A stretch of 64,000 bases of DNA from Ehretia macrophylla (taxonomy: Eukaryota > Streptophyta > Magnoliopsida > Boraginales > Ehretiaceae), in assembly GCA_037974665.1 (NCBI GenBank), contig CM075782.1:39670851-39734850 (forward strand). The letters are read 5' to 3'. This document shows, in pieces, positions 24,152-35,484 of the stretch (its first letter is position 1; each line of letters starts with the position of its first letter). A program made the position numbers and the translations under genes. The notes beneath the pieces are model-generated. The model was not told where the DNA came from. It saw only the letters and a list, made by a program, of their open reading frames with translations, and did not search any database.

Positions 24152-24365
24152 GGTAACGATTGATACACTGGAATGAATTTGGACAGAAATAGAATAAAAT
24201 TGGGAATAGAATGAACTTGAGAATGTGAATGATATGTTTGGTATGCTCTAGGAATTAAGAGTAATAATGTGAATGACTTGTATAATATGAGAAAATTGTC
24301 CTTTTATTATTATCGTATTAAAAATAAGAATAAATATAAACATAATCTTAAATAATATGAACATA

Positions 24366-24398
<33 letters not shown>

Positions 24399-24558
24399 AT
24401 AATAATAAATAATAATAATAATAATAATAACAACAACAACAACCACAATAAATAATAATAATAATAAAATTAAAAATAAAATAATAATAATTATTATTAA
24501 CAAAATAAAAAAAAAAATAAAAATAAAAATAATAAAAACAAAAATAATAACAACAACA

Positions 24559-24597
<39 letters not shown>

Positions 24598-24810
24598 TAT
24601 TTTTATTATCATTATTAAATTGGTATTATTATTATTATTATTATCATTTTTATTTGTATCATTATTATTTTACTTTATTATTATTATTAGTATTTTTTAT
24701 TATTATTATTTTAATCACTATTATTATTTTTTATTTTTGTTATTATTATTATTTCATTTATTTATTTATTTATTATTATTATCATTCTTATTTGTATTTT
24801 GATTTTTATA

Positions 24811-24843
<33 letters not shown>

Positions 24844-25272
24844 TTCATAATAATATTATTATATTTTTAATTATTATTATTATTATTATTTAATCACTAT
24901 TATTATTTTTTGTTTTTTGTTTTTATTATTATTTTTATTTTCATTATAATTTTCATAATAATAATAATTATTATTATTTTTATAATAATTATTATTATAT
25001 TTTTAATTAATATTATTATTATTGTAAAATAAATTATTTATTTATAAAAGTTATGTTATATAAGGATATGATAGTCAAGTTTATTTCCAAACACATGAGA
25101 ATGAGCCATTCCCATGTATTTGGTCTGGAATGGCTATTCCTATGTATGTGGGAATTGGATTTCTTTGGGAATGACATTCCCAAGTTCATTCCCTCATACC
25201 AAACATGAGAATTAAAATAGAATTGTGAATGTCATTCTATTCCCAACTCATTCTCACATATCAATCACTGCC
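24152..25272. mobile_element. Harbinger-like MITE filled with TAA/TTA microsatellite (1121 bp)
   Basis: The left end GGTAACGATTGATA and inverted right end GGCAGTGATTGATA are flanked by TAA at 24149-24151 and 25273-25275. Sub-terminal sequences on both sides share GGGAATAGAATGA and ATGTTTGGTATG. From about 24360 to 25024 the interior is almost wholly (TAA)n then (TTA)n, which could pair as one long imperfect hairpin. ORFs of poly-Asn, poly-Tyr or poly-Leu type in it are artefacts. Confidence 0.75.
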
Positions 25273-25275
25273 TAA

Positions 25276-26074
25276 TATGCATGCATAATCCCTGTCTGAA
25301 AATTCTCTAGTCAGCCCGGACAGATTATTTGCCCTAGAGATAACGAGTGAGTCCCACATAAAGTGGACTAATGGTCAGTCCGAACTGACCAAAGAAGTTC
25401 TCTAATCTGTCTACCAATTAAATTGTTTCTCTGATCTAAATATATAATATTTAAACAACTAGTAAGCATATGTAATTAAATCATAAATTTCACCAAAGAA
25501 TGTAGTAGCATCACCTTTATTTTTGGATAATCTAATTATTTTCTATGGATAAATTAGAATTTTCAAGACTAGATTATAAGATGTTGAATCACTCTAACTA
25601 GCATTGATTGATTTTAGGATATAACTTCAGGCTATCGATCATAGTATCAGATTTGAGCCTTGATCATATGATATTTATCCACATGCAACTCATTCCTATT
25701 TCAGGTGTTGACTTAATTATGTAGCAATTCCAAATTTACTGTTTGTTCGACCACGTCAATTAATTAATCATAAGTCACACGTGAATAGGTGTTAGAGAGT
25801 CAATTAATTAACCATTAGTTAGACGTGAAAGGGGTTTTAGAAAACCTAATTGTATCAAATAGATAAATTATGATTTTAAACTACTTTATCTAATACCAAT
25901 TGAATCTCAAGCTATCTATCACTAATAACACATTTCTTTTATGAAACTCAATCTATTTATAGGTTTCCAAATCCTTTTGATTGCAAAAGCGCTAACATTA
26001 ACTTCTACGTTCTTCCGTATTACAATTTCATATTCATTTATATTATAATTCATGTTCATTCCTATTGTGATTTT

Positions 26075-26078
<4 letters not shown>
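25276..26078. other. Intergenic DNA with short local repeats
   Basis: A 23 bp segment at 25338-25360 is identical to 24097-24119 on the other side of the MITE. A second local repeat (GTCAATTAATTAA with a following AGACGTGAA or CACGTGAA) occurs at 25757-25826. No gene was seen. Confidence 0.55.

Positions 26079-26143
<65 letters not shown>
26079..26143. repeat. (CA)n(TA)n compound microsatellite
   Basis: About 12 CA units are followed by about 18 TA units. A similar but shorter CA/TA tract is in CHIP intron 1. Confidence 0.9.
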
Positions 26144-26145
<2 letters not shown>

Positions 26146-26343
26146 CGATTTTCAAACTTGTTCATATTATTATTTAGATAAATAATATCAATGTACTTTT
26201 AAAAATATAGAGAGTCATGTACACTTTTGATAAATTATAAGAAACTGCGGTACTATGTACTCTTATTATTTCATATGGGTACCTATCTACTAACCAATAT
26301 TTTATAATAATTTTTGCTCTATTTTAATTTGTCGCCGTTGAAT

Positions 26344-26375
<32 letters not shown>

Positions 26376-26734
26376 CCATTTTCTCTCCAAATGGAATATG
26401 CCTTGGGAGGCATCCACCTGCAACCCTTAAGTACCTTGAAGACACCTGCCAGTATCCACCCGCAACGGGCCAAGGCAACCCTTAAACGAACAAAGGACAA
26501 AAGTAAATTTAAGGCTTTATCTTATCACTAAAAAAAAAAAAAAACATTATCCACACAGACAGACCCCTTTACTTTAAGTCAAATAGATTTAGTTCACCTA
26601 CGACTTTATGGCCTCATCACACGCCACTTGTTCAAATCTTTTTCTCATGTTTTCTTATCATTCGTCCCACCAAAAGTCGTGTAATAAAGAGGATGTTTAC
26701 AGAATACTTCCACGTCACCTTCATGAAAATTAAA

Positions 26735-27147
26735 GGACAAATATCACAAATAATCTATGTTGTTTATAAATTTTTGATAAATAAATTTTATTATTTTAAA
26801 AGTAATGCATTTAGTTACTCTTATTTGTAAAAATTTTACCAATAATCCCTATTATTTCACAAATCACTCAATTAGTTCCTATTATTTATAAAAATTTCTC
26901 TATTAGTCTTTATTATTTGTACAAGTCTCTCTATTAGTATTCAATGTTTACAAATACATTTATAAATATAAAGGACTAATGGAGAGACTTTTGTAAATAT
27001 TAGAGACTAAATGAGTGACTTTTGAAACAATGAAAACAATTAGTGGGACTTTTACAAATAATAGGAACTAACCGCGTAATTTCTAAAATAATTAGGACCA
27101 TTTGTCCAAAACTTATAAATAATAGGGACTATTTATCCAATTTGCCC
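26735..27147. mobile_element. Mutator-like foldback MITE (413 bp)
   Basis: The ends GGACAAATATCACAAATA and (inverted) GGGCAAATTGGATAAATA are flanked by a perfect 9 bp duplication AAAATTAAA at 26726-26734 and 27148-27156. The arms carry repeated TAGTCCCTATTATTT-type blocks and are complementary over most of their length. No coding capacity. Confidence 0.82.
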
Positions 27148-27156
27148 AAAATTAAA

Positions 27157-29054
27157 CTATTGCCATCATGATTTTTTTTGTTTTTTTTTTTTAGGACATA
27201 GATTGCACATAATAACAACATCCAATACTTTGTCCGTGAAAGTAAAGACGTGGTGTATGTTTTTCCAGAAATAAGAGTTTATTTAGTCTAATCATGAAAT
27301 TTTAATAGTTAAATTATAAAAATTTTAACAGTAGAGTTTTAATTAAAAGTGTTTTTAAACAAAAAATATTGATAGTTTAGTGTACGTTGGGTAGTTAAAT
27401 TTTTAGAAAATTTGATAACAATGTTTTACTTTTAAAAATATGAATGAGTATGTTTGAAAATAAAATAAAGTAAAAATAGCCTACCACATGATATAAAAAC
27501 AATTTGACAAAATCTATGTTTTAAAAATATTTAATTTGAAACTTTTTAATTAATAACTTTGACTTTTACGTAAAAATTAATTTTCAAATAGATCAAACAA
27601 CTTTGGGTTATAACAACTACTCAAATTAAATGATTGAGCATCTTTCGGTCCAATATATATAGTGTTTTTAGAGAAGAACAAGCGGAATAAAATATTTGTA
27701 TAACTATTTTATGGTTATCCAACTTAGCTTCCATTGTGACAAAAGAAGAAAAAGTAAAGAAGACGTTTTTTTTTTTGGATAATAGGAGGCCCAATTAAAA
27801 AATTATTCGACAAAACTCAAATACCAATTAATAAATTTTCAAATACAGCAATACGCATCTTGCTATACTCAACGAATTTGGTCCATTGGTAAGATATTAA
27901 AAATCATTTTCAAACAATCAACCAGTTGTGCCGTTGTGCCATTGTGGTCTCGTGATATGTTTGCACGTGAAACGTTGCTGATTTGCGCCGTCATGTAAAC
28001 GTTCAATTACCGCGTACACTAAAACTGAAGATATCCACATAGGGAAAAGGTTATTTTAGTCTCTGACATTTATATTAAAAACCAAATAAGTTTTTGTGTT
28101 TTAAAAAAATACTATATCAATTCTTTTGTCATTTAAATTTTAACGGTCAAAGTGTTAATCGAGTAAAAGTATTATAATGCCTTTCTGTTTTAACTACTGG
28201 AGAAAGAAATTAGATGACAGTTGGGATTTTTTCAACGGTTAGCAAGTCGGCCAAAATTTTATCTCCCCATCTAATTCTTTTTTCTCTCACATCAAAAAAA
28301 ACAAAACAAAATCTTGGTCTTTCATGCTATAAATCAGGCAATTTCTACGCAAAATATTATCCAAAAAGTACTTGTTCCGCCGAGATAGTAAACGAAGAAC
28401 ATTTTCAAAAACTACAAAATAATATACTTATCATTACAACATAAATATAATCCCGAAAATAAAAACTACTCAAAATAAATAAACTCGATAAGTAACACAT
28501 GATATTCGAACAAAATAATACACATCTAACATCATCTGAAAAATCCAAAATTAACATTAACTGTAATCTAATTCATAAACAATTAGAAACGAAAAGATTC
28601 AAATTAGTGTTAAATTTTTGCTGACAATTGAAACTTCATTTAGATATTAACAAACAAAATTGAAAGAAAGAAATCAAAGGCAAGTTGAATATCGCTTAAA
28701 TTTTAGCAATTGAAATCCAGATTAAATTCTAATAATTGAAAAGCAAAGAAAAAAAAAATTCCAAATCAAGGTAGAATTTTGATTTTAATATGCAATCCAA
28801 CCTTTTTGTGGTTTCTTGTGCGCAAATATTGTCCAAGGTTCGTTTTAATTTACAGAAAGATTAGTTCTGTGATGTATTCCAACAAAAAATTAACTTGCAC
28901 AATACTTTTTATTAGTACAAGAGTGGACAATCTCCGTTGGTCTCAATATATATTTTTTAAATATCTACATATACCTTAGGCCAAATATTAATTATCTTCT
29001 ATTGGAAAAAAAAAATTGATATAGTTGTGAAATCTTGAATACATCCTTGTCTTT
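27157..29054. other. Intergenic DNA with a diverged MITE relative
   Basis: 27256-27610 resembles the Tourist-like elements at 10459-11195 (GTAGAGTTTTAATTAAAAGT, GTTTTTAAACAAA) without clear ends. 28045-28165 resembles one arm of a Mutator-like foldback (TTTTAGTCTCTGACATTTA). No gene was seen. Confidence 0.45.
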
Positions 29055-30530
29055 TTTTTTGGGTCGAATGAATTCATTACAAATACAAAAAAGTATAAAA
29101 GATTCAATCAAAATCAGATATTGAAACATTTGATTGTACACATCAAGTCAGGAAAAAGAATACTAAAGGGAGTTGAAACACTAAGTATAGGGGAGGAAAC
29201 CTATCCTACTTACAACAGTAATCTAAACTACTACATGAGTAGTTCGTGTAGACAAGAACTGAGAGTGGCCAGACTATGACAAAAGGCACTGCATATTACA
29301 AAGAGCAAAGAAAATGCTCTGAATATAATTTGAGAAATTTCGAGAAGTATCTGAAACTAGGTAGGCCGTAGAGTCCGAACCAAACGTACTAAAAATAGAC
29401 CAACACACCACAACTCAAAACGAAAAACAAAAGAGAAAATTAAATCATGCACCACTTATCAACAAACCAAAGTCCTGAACACCAACAAAAAGGAGCCCTA
29501 ACATTCAGAAGTTTAACACCAGCTACTTGCCATTGATTGGTCACCAGAGCAATAACACAAGAACAACGAACACCATAACAAGCAACATACACTAGACCAC
29601 AACCACCTAGAAATCACACAAAGATGAGGAAAGACTTACTAAAGAAAGGCACCACACCAAGAGTTTGGAGGTACCTATAAAAACCACCAGTATAGTGGGT
29701 CAGCGGCCGATAAAAAAAGAAAAGATAAAGTGAGCAACGGTGAGAATACAACTCCAAGAACCAACTTTGGTAACGAGCAGAGAAAGAGAACTGTAAGCGT
29801 AAGCCAAGTTGAAGACCATGGTTGAGAAGAGGAGAAAGGAAGAGGAGAAGAAAGAAAAGGTGAGGCGGTGGTGTTTGAGAAAAATTTGAGCAGCCTGCTT
29901 TGCCACCCCGCCTCAGCTACCTTCAACTGATTTACTATGAATGCGTCCTTGTGTAAGTGAGGTCTCGTGTACCAAAATTTGAATTCCAATGAGAGCTGAA
30001 AGAGTTTTCCAAGATGTTCCCATTATAGAAAAACAACAGTTTAATCAAAATATTGTAATCGTTTACAATATTTTCTAAAAGTCATATTCCAAACCTTTAT
30101 CTTTTAGATAAAGTATGACAAAAAAATAGCTACGCAACCTCATATGCAGTGACGGATGCATAAAAGAGCCAGTAGGGGGCTGCCACACACATATTGGCAG
30201 ATGTATAAAGGGATCAGCGAGAACAGAAAAGTTGAGAATTTTATGTATTTTTTTAATAAAATTAAATATTTCAGGATCAATCCTTGCACACACATAACAT
30301 TTACTGAGAATTAACATAAAAACCCGATAAAGATTACATACCGATAAAAATCAAAAAATGATTTCATAAAATCACAAAAACAATTTCGCAATTTCCTGTT
30401 CAAATTAAAAAAAAAAAAAAAGTTAACGAGAATTACTAACATTTGCCAAACATTTTGAATTCACAAAGTTTTTTTCGTCAAACAGTATCATATTATAAAC
30501 TCAAAAGTTAAGTACATTACCCTATCTTAG
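29055..30530. other. Intergenic region, possible decayed transposon
   Basis: From about 29055 to 30000 the base composition is more balanced than its surroundings and purine-rich on the plus strand. It begins after a T run, as the reverse complement of a poly-A-tailed insertion would. Minus-strand ORFs of 68 and 104 codons (29675-29989) lack family motifs. At 30147-30190 there is a hAT-like end phrase, CAGTGACGGATGCAT. Confidence 0.35.
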
Positions 30531-31060
30531 TACGGGCATATAGAGGCGCAGTACTGGTATCTCTACGTACAAGAAGATGAAGCTCCAGTGGGTAGTTTGA
30601 AATCCAATCTAGTGAAAGAGAACTTATTCTAACTGTACGGACAATTCAATCTACTACTCGATTGGTAGATCAACTAATCCATAGGAACGAGTAGCCAGGA
30701 ACTATAGATAGGTATGAAATGGAATTGTGCACCAAGGATGAAATCCTCCGGTCATAATGGGAAGTATTCCTGAAAGCTTGTACTGTCTTTGTAGAGTCGG
30801 ACTCAATAGATGGTGCCAGGCCTCGTTCCCTCGAGGGAAGAACGGAGCATGCTGTTTGACATGCGAGTGCCTCCGCCTGCAATACACTATCACAACGAGT
30901 AGAGAACGCACAACCATCTATGATCTTACCATCTGCAATGCGACAAACAACTGCGATACCAGAGAGAAGATCCGAGGAGATGAAAGATGCATCACAGTTA
31001 AGTTTCAAAGAGCCTGGTAGAGGTGGTTCCCAAATCGAGTGTTGTGGCCGGGCGTCTATA
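30531..31060 (-). pseudogene. RNase H-like (RVT_3 type) domain pseudogene
   Basis: The minus strand reads WEPPLPGSLKLNCDASF, then a typical plant LINE/RVT_3 RNase H domain: catalytic Asp in NCDASF, Glu in LQAEALACQ and Asp in IESDS. After SFLWIS at about 30670 a stop and a frame change occur. The tail (TNRVVD, then DWISNYPLELHLLVRRDTS) continues in another frame to about 30535. These domains cut RNA in RNA/DNA hybrids and sit at the C-terminus of plant L1-type LINEs or occur alone. No reverse transcriptase is attached here, so it is an isolated broken fragment. Confidence 0.75.
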
Positions 31061-31226
31061 TATGTGGTGAGAATGATCGGAATTCACAAAGTTAACTCTT
31101 ACAAAGTTGATGAAATTATTCCTATAACTTTACTAAATTAAACACAAAACGACAACACTGTATTAAATAAAATATATATATTAATTTAGAATTCAAAATT
31201 AATTGTTATCAAAGCTATCATGACTA

Positions 31227-32153
31227 TCATCTCGTACGAGTCGCCGCGGGAAAGAACACACGGCCATTAACGGCGGCGGAGGCGTCGAAGCCAACGGATC
31301 GGCACTTAATGAAAATATTCTGTTTAGAAGACGCCGGCGACGAGAAACTCGCCGGAAAAATATTCGACGTCCGTTTGTACGGACCGAGCCACTTGTTCTG
31401 CATGAACCGGTGCTTTCTCCATGGCGGAATATGGAGGCCTCTGCTCTTCAACGACCGCCTAGCAGCATCACTCATCACCTTCAAAACCTGCTTTAACTCT
31501 TCACTTTTGCCTACAAACACGTTAGGCAATCTCTGTAAAAGCCGTTCGTAGCTGCTCGTACGCCGCGCGATCGCGAACTCGGCGGCGAAGTCGAGCTCGA
31601 TGAAGTAGCGAGTGGCGGTGGCGGTGGAGGAATTGGGCCGGAGAACGTCGATGAACTCGTAGTTGCCGGCGGTGAGGGCGCCGGAGCTCTCCCATGTGGT
31701 CTTGCAAACCGCCGCATTGTAGCCCAAGTCTCGCAAAAACGCCATCACGTTGCGGCGGTGAATTGACTTATTTACCCTCACGCATGAAAACAACTCCAAC
31801 GCCTTCATAACATTCGCCACAAGAACATTTCTATACAAATCTGCATTTTGATGTAAAAAAACCCGGTTTAATTCTTCGACCGCTTCCGTCGAGTCAAGCA
31901 TCAATAAACCGCGGTCCGTGTCCGAGTCAGTATTCTCCACTGACTCGGTTGCGCTTGTTTCATCATCGTTACCATATAATAGAAGATCAGAAAGGTTAGG
32001 TGAAACGACGTCGTGATCGTCGACTTGAGCGCTGTGCTCACTGCCGCTGCTAATATAACCCGGTTCAAAAACCCGGTCTGGCCCGAAAATCCGAGCTTTT
32101 ACTTTATCATGGAGCGAGTCAGTGACTCGTTTTGTTCTCGTGAAACTCGGCAT
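31227..32153 (-). CDS. DUF506 (PDDEXK-like, plant-specific) protein
   Basis: A single-exon frame of 308 residues. It shows the DUF506 signature in order: CKTTWESSG (about 150-158), AGNYEFIDV (162-170), RYFIELDFAAEFAIARRTS (182-200), YERLLQRLPNVFVG (202-215), IPPWR (242-246) and a KW pair (about 254). The N-terminal part is acidic and variable, the C-terminal tail basic. Relatives include Arabidopsis RXR-type repressors of root hair growth; biochemical activity of the family is not established, though the fold is of the PDDEXK nuclease class. An upstream in-frame ATG at 32205-32207 would give 326 residues, but it overlaps the TATA box, so the ATG at 32151-32153 is chosen. Codon use is GC-rich at the C-terminal half, unlike the flanking AT-rich DNA. 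Confidence 0.9.
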   Translation of the reverse strand: MPSFTRTKRVTDSLHDKVKARIFGPDRVFEPGYISSGSEHSAQVDDHDVVSPNLSDLLLYGNDDETSATESVENTDSDTDRGLLMLDSTEAVEELNRVFLHQNADLYRNVLVANVMKALELFSCVRVNKSIHRRNVMAFLRDLGYNAAVCKTTWESSGALTAGNYEFIDVLRPNSSTATATRYFIELDFAAEFAIARRTSSYERLLQRLPNVFVGKSEELKQVLKVMSDAARRSLKSRGLHIPPWRKHRFMQNKWLGPYKRTSNIFPASFSSPASSKQNIFIKCRSVGFDASAAVNGRVFFPAATRTR

Positions 32154-32206
32154 TGGTGTTGTGTAGTGTAGTGTATGTGAAGATGTGTGTGAGAAGGCTC
32201 TTGTCA

Positions 32207-32214
32207 TTATATAA
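32207..32214 (-). promoter_or_regulatory. Probable TATA box of the DUF506 gene
   Basis: TTATATAA lies about 55 bp upstream of the chosen ATG, which would place the transcript start near 32180. Its overlap with the first in-frame ATG argues against that longer start. Confidence 0.6.
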
Positions 32215-32451
32215 CAACGTTATAATGTTATGAGATCGAGGGCAAAACTGAAGAATTTACTACGAATATTCTGAGAAAATGTCTTATAAATTATGCAAAT
32301 TGGTATAATTTAAATTTCCAATTTCCACTATTGGTGTACTTATAAAGGATATACTGGGGTGTTATCCAAATGATGGTTTGTTAAGTAAGTGGAAATAAGC
32401 ATATCCGGGTGGCATATTGCCACGTAATAATGAACCTTGAGCATGAAAAAG

Positions 32452-32694
32452 GGCACGTGGGGAATAAGTCACTCGAAGGTTCATCTCATGATGGGGTTAC
32501 GGTAGGGTCGTGCTCGTACAAAGTTTATTGTCACGTAATATTATGTGTGAGATTTTAATTGACAGTTGATATTTAAATTATAAATTACTAAATATATTAA
32601 CAAATTCATTTGAGTCACGTGTATTTAAAACTATTGATGGGATGTTTAAGCTATAAGTTACTCGATATATTGACAAATTCATTTGAGCCACGTG
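32452..32694 (-). promoter_or_regulatory. G-box (CACGTG) cluster upstream of the DUF506 gene
   Basis: CACGTG occurs at 32454-32459 (in GGCACGTGGG, an ABRE-like context), 32616-32621 and 32689-32694. The last two belong to a 73 bp direct duplication (AAATTCATTTGAG with CACGTGTATTT). These are binding sites of bZIP and bHLH factors in plants. Their role here is inferred from position, about 240-490 bp upstream of the TATA box. Confidence 0.45.
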
Positions 32695-33190
32695 TATTTC
32701 GAATTATTGATGGACACAATGGTGAGATGGCAACGGGTGAGTCAAGTAGCACACAGACACATCATGTTACTGAAGTGTTATCATAACGAGTATGTTGTAA
32801 CCGACCAAAAAAAAAAAAAAAAACCGAGTATGTTGTAAAATTGATTTACTTTCATTTACTTTCCTTTTTCTCCCTTATTTAGGAGTAGTTTTTACATTAT
32901 TTGTTTCGCAATATTCCTTGTGATAATTAAACTTTCAAAATCCGTAATGTTTAAAAGCAAATTCAACTCACTTTACATTGACGATCGTAGAACAAACTTA
33001 CAAATACATACAAATTCTTTTAAATAGCAATTAATAATTTAAAACAATGATAATGAAGCGATGACAGTAATTTTTTATTTTATTGTTATCATCACTATTT
33101 TAACATGTTGGATTTATACACATTAGTTAAGATTCGTAATGTAGGGTAGCTAACGGGATCCTTAGACTTTTGAGTTGTTAAAAATTCGTT
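32695..33190. other. Intergenic DNA, nothing recognised
   Basis: Contains an A run at 32807-32822 and AT-rich sequence; no gene or element ends. Confidence 0.5.
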
Positions 33191-33198
33191 AGTGTACT

Positions 33199-33780
33199 CA
33201 GGGCCGTTTTAAATAATTTGGCGATTTTGGGCGATCATCTAAGTAGGGGCCTTAATAATTAAATTTTTTCTCAATAAAAAAAACTCTAAATTTTCTACTA
33301 AAATAATCACTACAAATAAAATGACATTTCTCCAATGTTCTTTCTCTTTATTAAGTCTTTCTTCAGCATATTTCTTGGGCCTTAATAATTAAGCTTTATT
33401 AAGTCTATTGCATATAAGAAAAATTAATTAAAAAAATAAATATAATTAAAAAAATTAATTATTTCAAGTTAAGATATATATAAGTATGTAAACTATATCA
33501 AAATTTATCACATAAAAAAACAAAAAGAAGAGTTGAATGTATACCTCTATGTTTTCTTTCTTGGGCCAATCATACTTTTTTATATTATATGCAAAATTAA
33601 TATCACAATAAACAAAAATCGTTTAAGTACTGGTCTTCAATAGTTCAAAAATCGATTAAGTGCTAGCCGTTTAATATTTTTTTACTAAGTTAGTATATAT
33701 ATATTTTTTTAACTTGGGGCCCCCAATCTAAGGGGGCCTTGGACACGGGCCCAAGCTACCCATAGCTTGGACCGGGTCTG
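33199..33780. mobile_element. Non-autonomous hAT element (582 bp)
   Basis: The ends CAGGGCCGTTTTAA and (inverted) CAGACCCGGTCCAAG are flanked by an 8 bp duplication with one mismatch, AGTGTACT at 33191-33198 and AGTGCACT at 33781-33788. GGGGCC/GGCCCC motifs lie in the sub-terminal regions. No transposase frame remains. Confidence 0.78.
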
Positions 33781-33939
33781 AGTGCACTATTTGGCCGTTC
33801 GTATTTGAGAAGAAAAGTAAACCATAAATTATTTTTTATTTATTTTTGGCAGGAAGAAAACCATTAACATTGAAACGAGAACCTAGAGAGATCAGCGTCT
33901 TGTTGTACAATCAAAAACAAGTTCATAAGTCAAGAGCGG

Positions 33940-34129
33940 AGCTAGGATTTATTATCAGTGGGGCATAAAATTAAATAATTAAACATTTATATATAGATAA
34001 TTTTTTTCAGTGAAGACTAAACTGATTTTTCAATCCAAAAATACTTTAAAAATACACATATTTTAAGATAAAATTTGAATTGAGTGGAGGCTACATCCCC
34101 TACACTCTTAGGAGTGGCTCCGCCACTGC
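33940..34129. mobile_element. Short hAT-like element
   Basis: GAGCGGAGCTAGGAT at the left opposes GGAGTGGCTCCGCCACTG at the right. Such CAGTGGCGGAGCCA ends are common in plant hAT-like repeats. A related copy without clear ends lies at about 57755-57950 (shared TTCAGTGA, TTGATTTTTCAA and AAAATACACA). No target duplication was confirmed. Confidence 0.45.
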
Positions 34130-35020
34130 CAGGAGTAAATAACTTAGCCAATCAAAACGGAGTAATCCTATTCTAGCTGCTCTAACAACCAATCTGTCGC
34201 TCCGTTAGCCGTTTTCGAAAACATGCTTGAAAGAGTGGTAAAAAACAAACAAAAAAAATAGGAGAAAAGAGGAGTTGCGAATAATGGAGGATAATTTTCA
34301 GTCACAACTTGCTGTATCCCCAAAGGCAGGACTTTTGGACTGTTGAAAATTCTTTAGTGTGCTATCCGATCATTTAACCCGTAAAACAAAAAAGTAAACA
34401 CTACATTATATGTGTGTAGATTGAAAGGTCGATACCGAATATGAGACCAACCCTTGAGCTGTGGGTTGGGAGGTGAGGGTCTGCCTCTTGGTGAGTGCCA
34501 AGGGTGAAGAGGGAGAAAAGAAATGATGACCGAAATATGCGGATTTATTCTGAGACATCGTACAGGTGTGTAAAGCAAATGATGTCTCTTGGACTACAAG
34601 AAAGTTTCTCAGATTTCTCTACGTGTTTGTTGCTGGGATTATTAATTTTTTTATTTTATCTGGTTCGTAACTTTACATGTGCATTTATGTTGGAGAGGGC
34701 ATCTCATATAGATCACGTTCTCTAAATAGAAAATCTACAAAGAATCTTATTTGCTGCTCTTGTTGAAGAAAACTTTCTATATATGGCAATTTAACGTTAT
34801 CATGCTTCTTCCATGTGATAATGGCCACCATATGTAATATTGTAAGCATCAATTTCTACAAGGGACTTTACTTCTAATCTAATAAGCTAACAGATGGATA
34901 CAATTTAACCAATTCCAGATTAATTAAAGTCAAAAGAAAGAATAGAAACAAGAGGAGCTGGTATGTTAGAATATAGTCTAAGGGAAGGTTGTTTACCAAA
35001 CCGTGTTTAGCTATCCAATT
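34130..35020. other. Intergenic DNA, nothing recognised
   Basis: No gene, RNA or clear element end was seen; ORFs here lack motifs. Confidence 0.5.
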
Positions 35021-35481
35021 TGTCACTGTTAAGATAGAAAAATTTGGAGCGCCTAGTTGGGCCTTGTCCTACAAAATGGAACGTTGTAGGTTGAGCACAC
35101 GTTAACACTCTGACGATTAAGTTAGTTTTTTTCTTGATGAAGAAGAAAGATAAGCTTGAAGAAAAATGTATAGAATGTATGAGTTACTTTTTCTATGCGA
35201 GTGAATGCTATTTATACCTTTGTGTGAAATTCTGTTTTCTCTTTCCTTCTTGATTTTCTGAGATTGTATCAGAGTTAGTTACAACAACTTTTCACAATGT
35301 CTCTGGGATGTGTTCTCACCCCCGAGCCCTCAAATGCCTGCTGATTGTGACATCTCTAACCTCGGGCCTCGGGAAAGGTGAGTATCAGATCGAGGTTGCC
35401 TGTGGACTTCCCTGTATATTTCATCTTAGGGGTATTTTGATAATTGTACCTGGGATTGGGAATTTTATCCCATATTAGTCA
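35021..35481 (-). repeat. LTR-like remnant, minus orientation
   Basis: In reverse complement this segment aligns with 43086-43600. Shared blocks are CAATTATCAAAATACCC, CCCGAGGCC, TAACTAACTCTGA, TATAAATA (promoter-like) and CTTAATCGTC. The order of TATA-like box, AC-rich leader and CTTAATCGTCNGAGT resembles plant gypsy LTRs of the Tat/Ogre type. Ends are approximate and no target duplication was found. Confidence 0.5.
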
Positions 35482-35484
35482 CTT

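Noticed and set aside
24248-24893. ORFs encoding poly-Asn, poly-Tyr, poly-Ile or poly-Leu on both strands
   Set aside because: They are translations of the TAA/TTA microsatellite in a MITE; no domain or non-repetitive part exists.
29675-29989. Overlapping minus ORFs of 104 and 68 codons with hydrophobic, serine-rich text
   Set aside because: Two frames are open at once and neither shows a family motif; simple purine-rich composition explains both.
31309-31717. Plus and minus ORFs of 61-80 codons over the DUF506 gene
   Set aside because: They are out-of-frame shadows of the GC-rich coding part.
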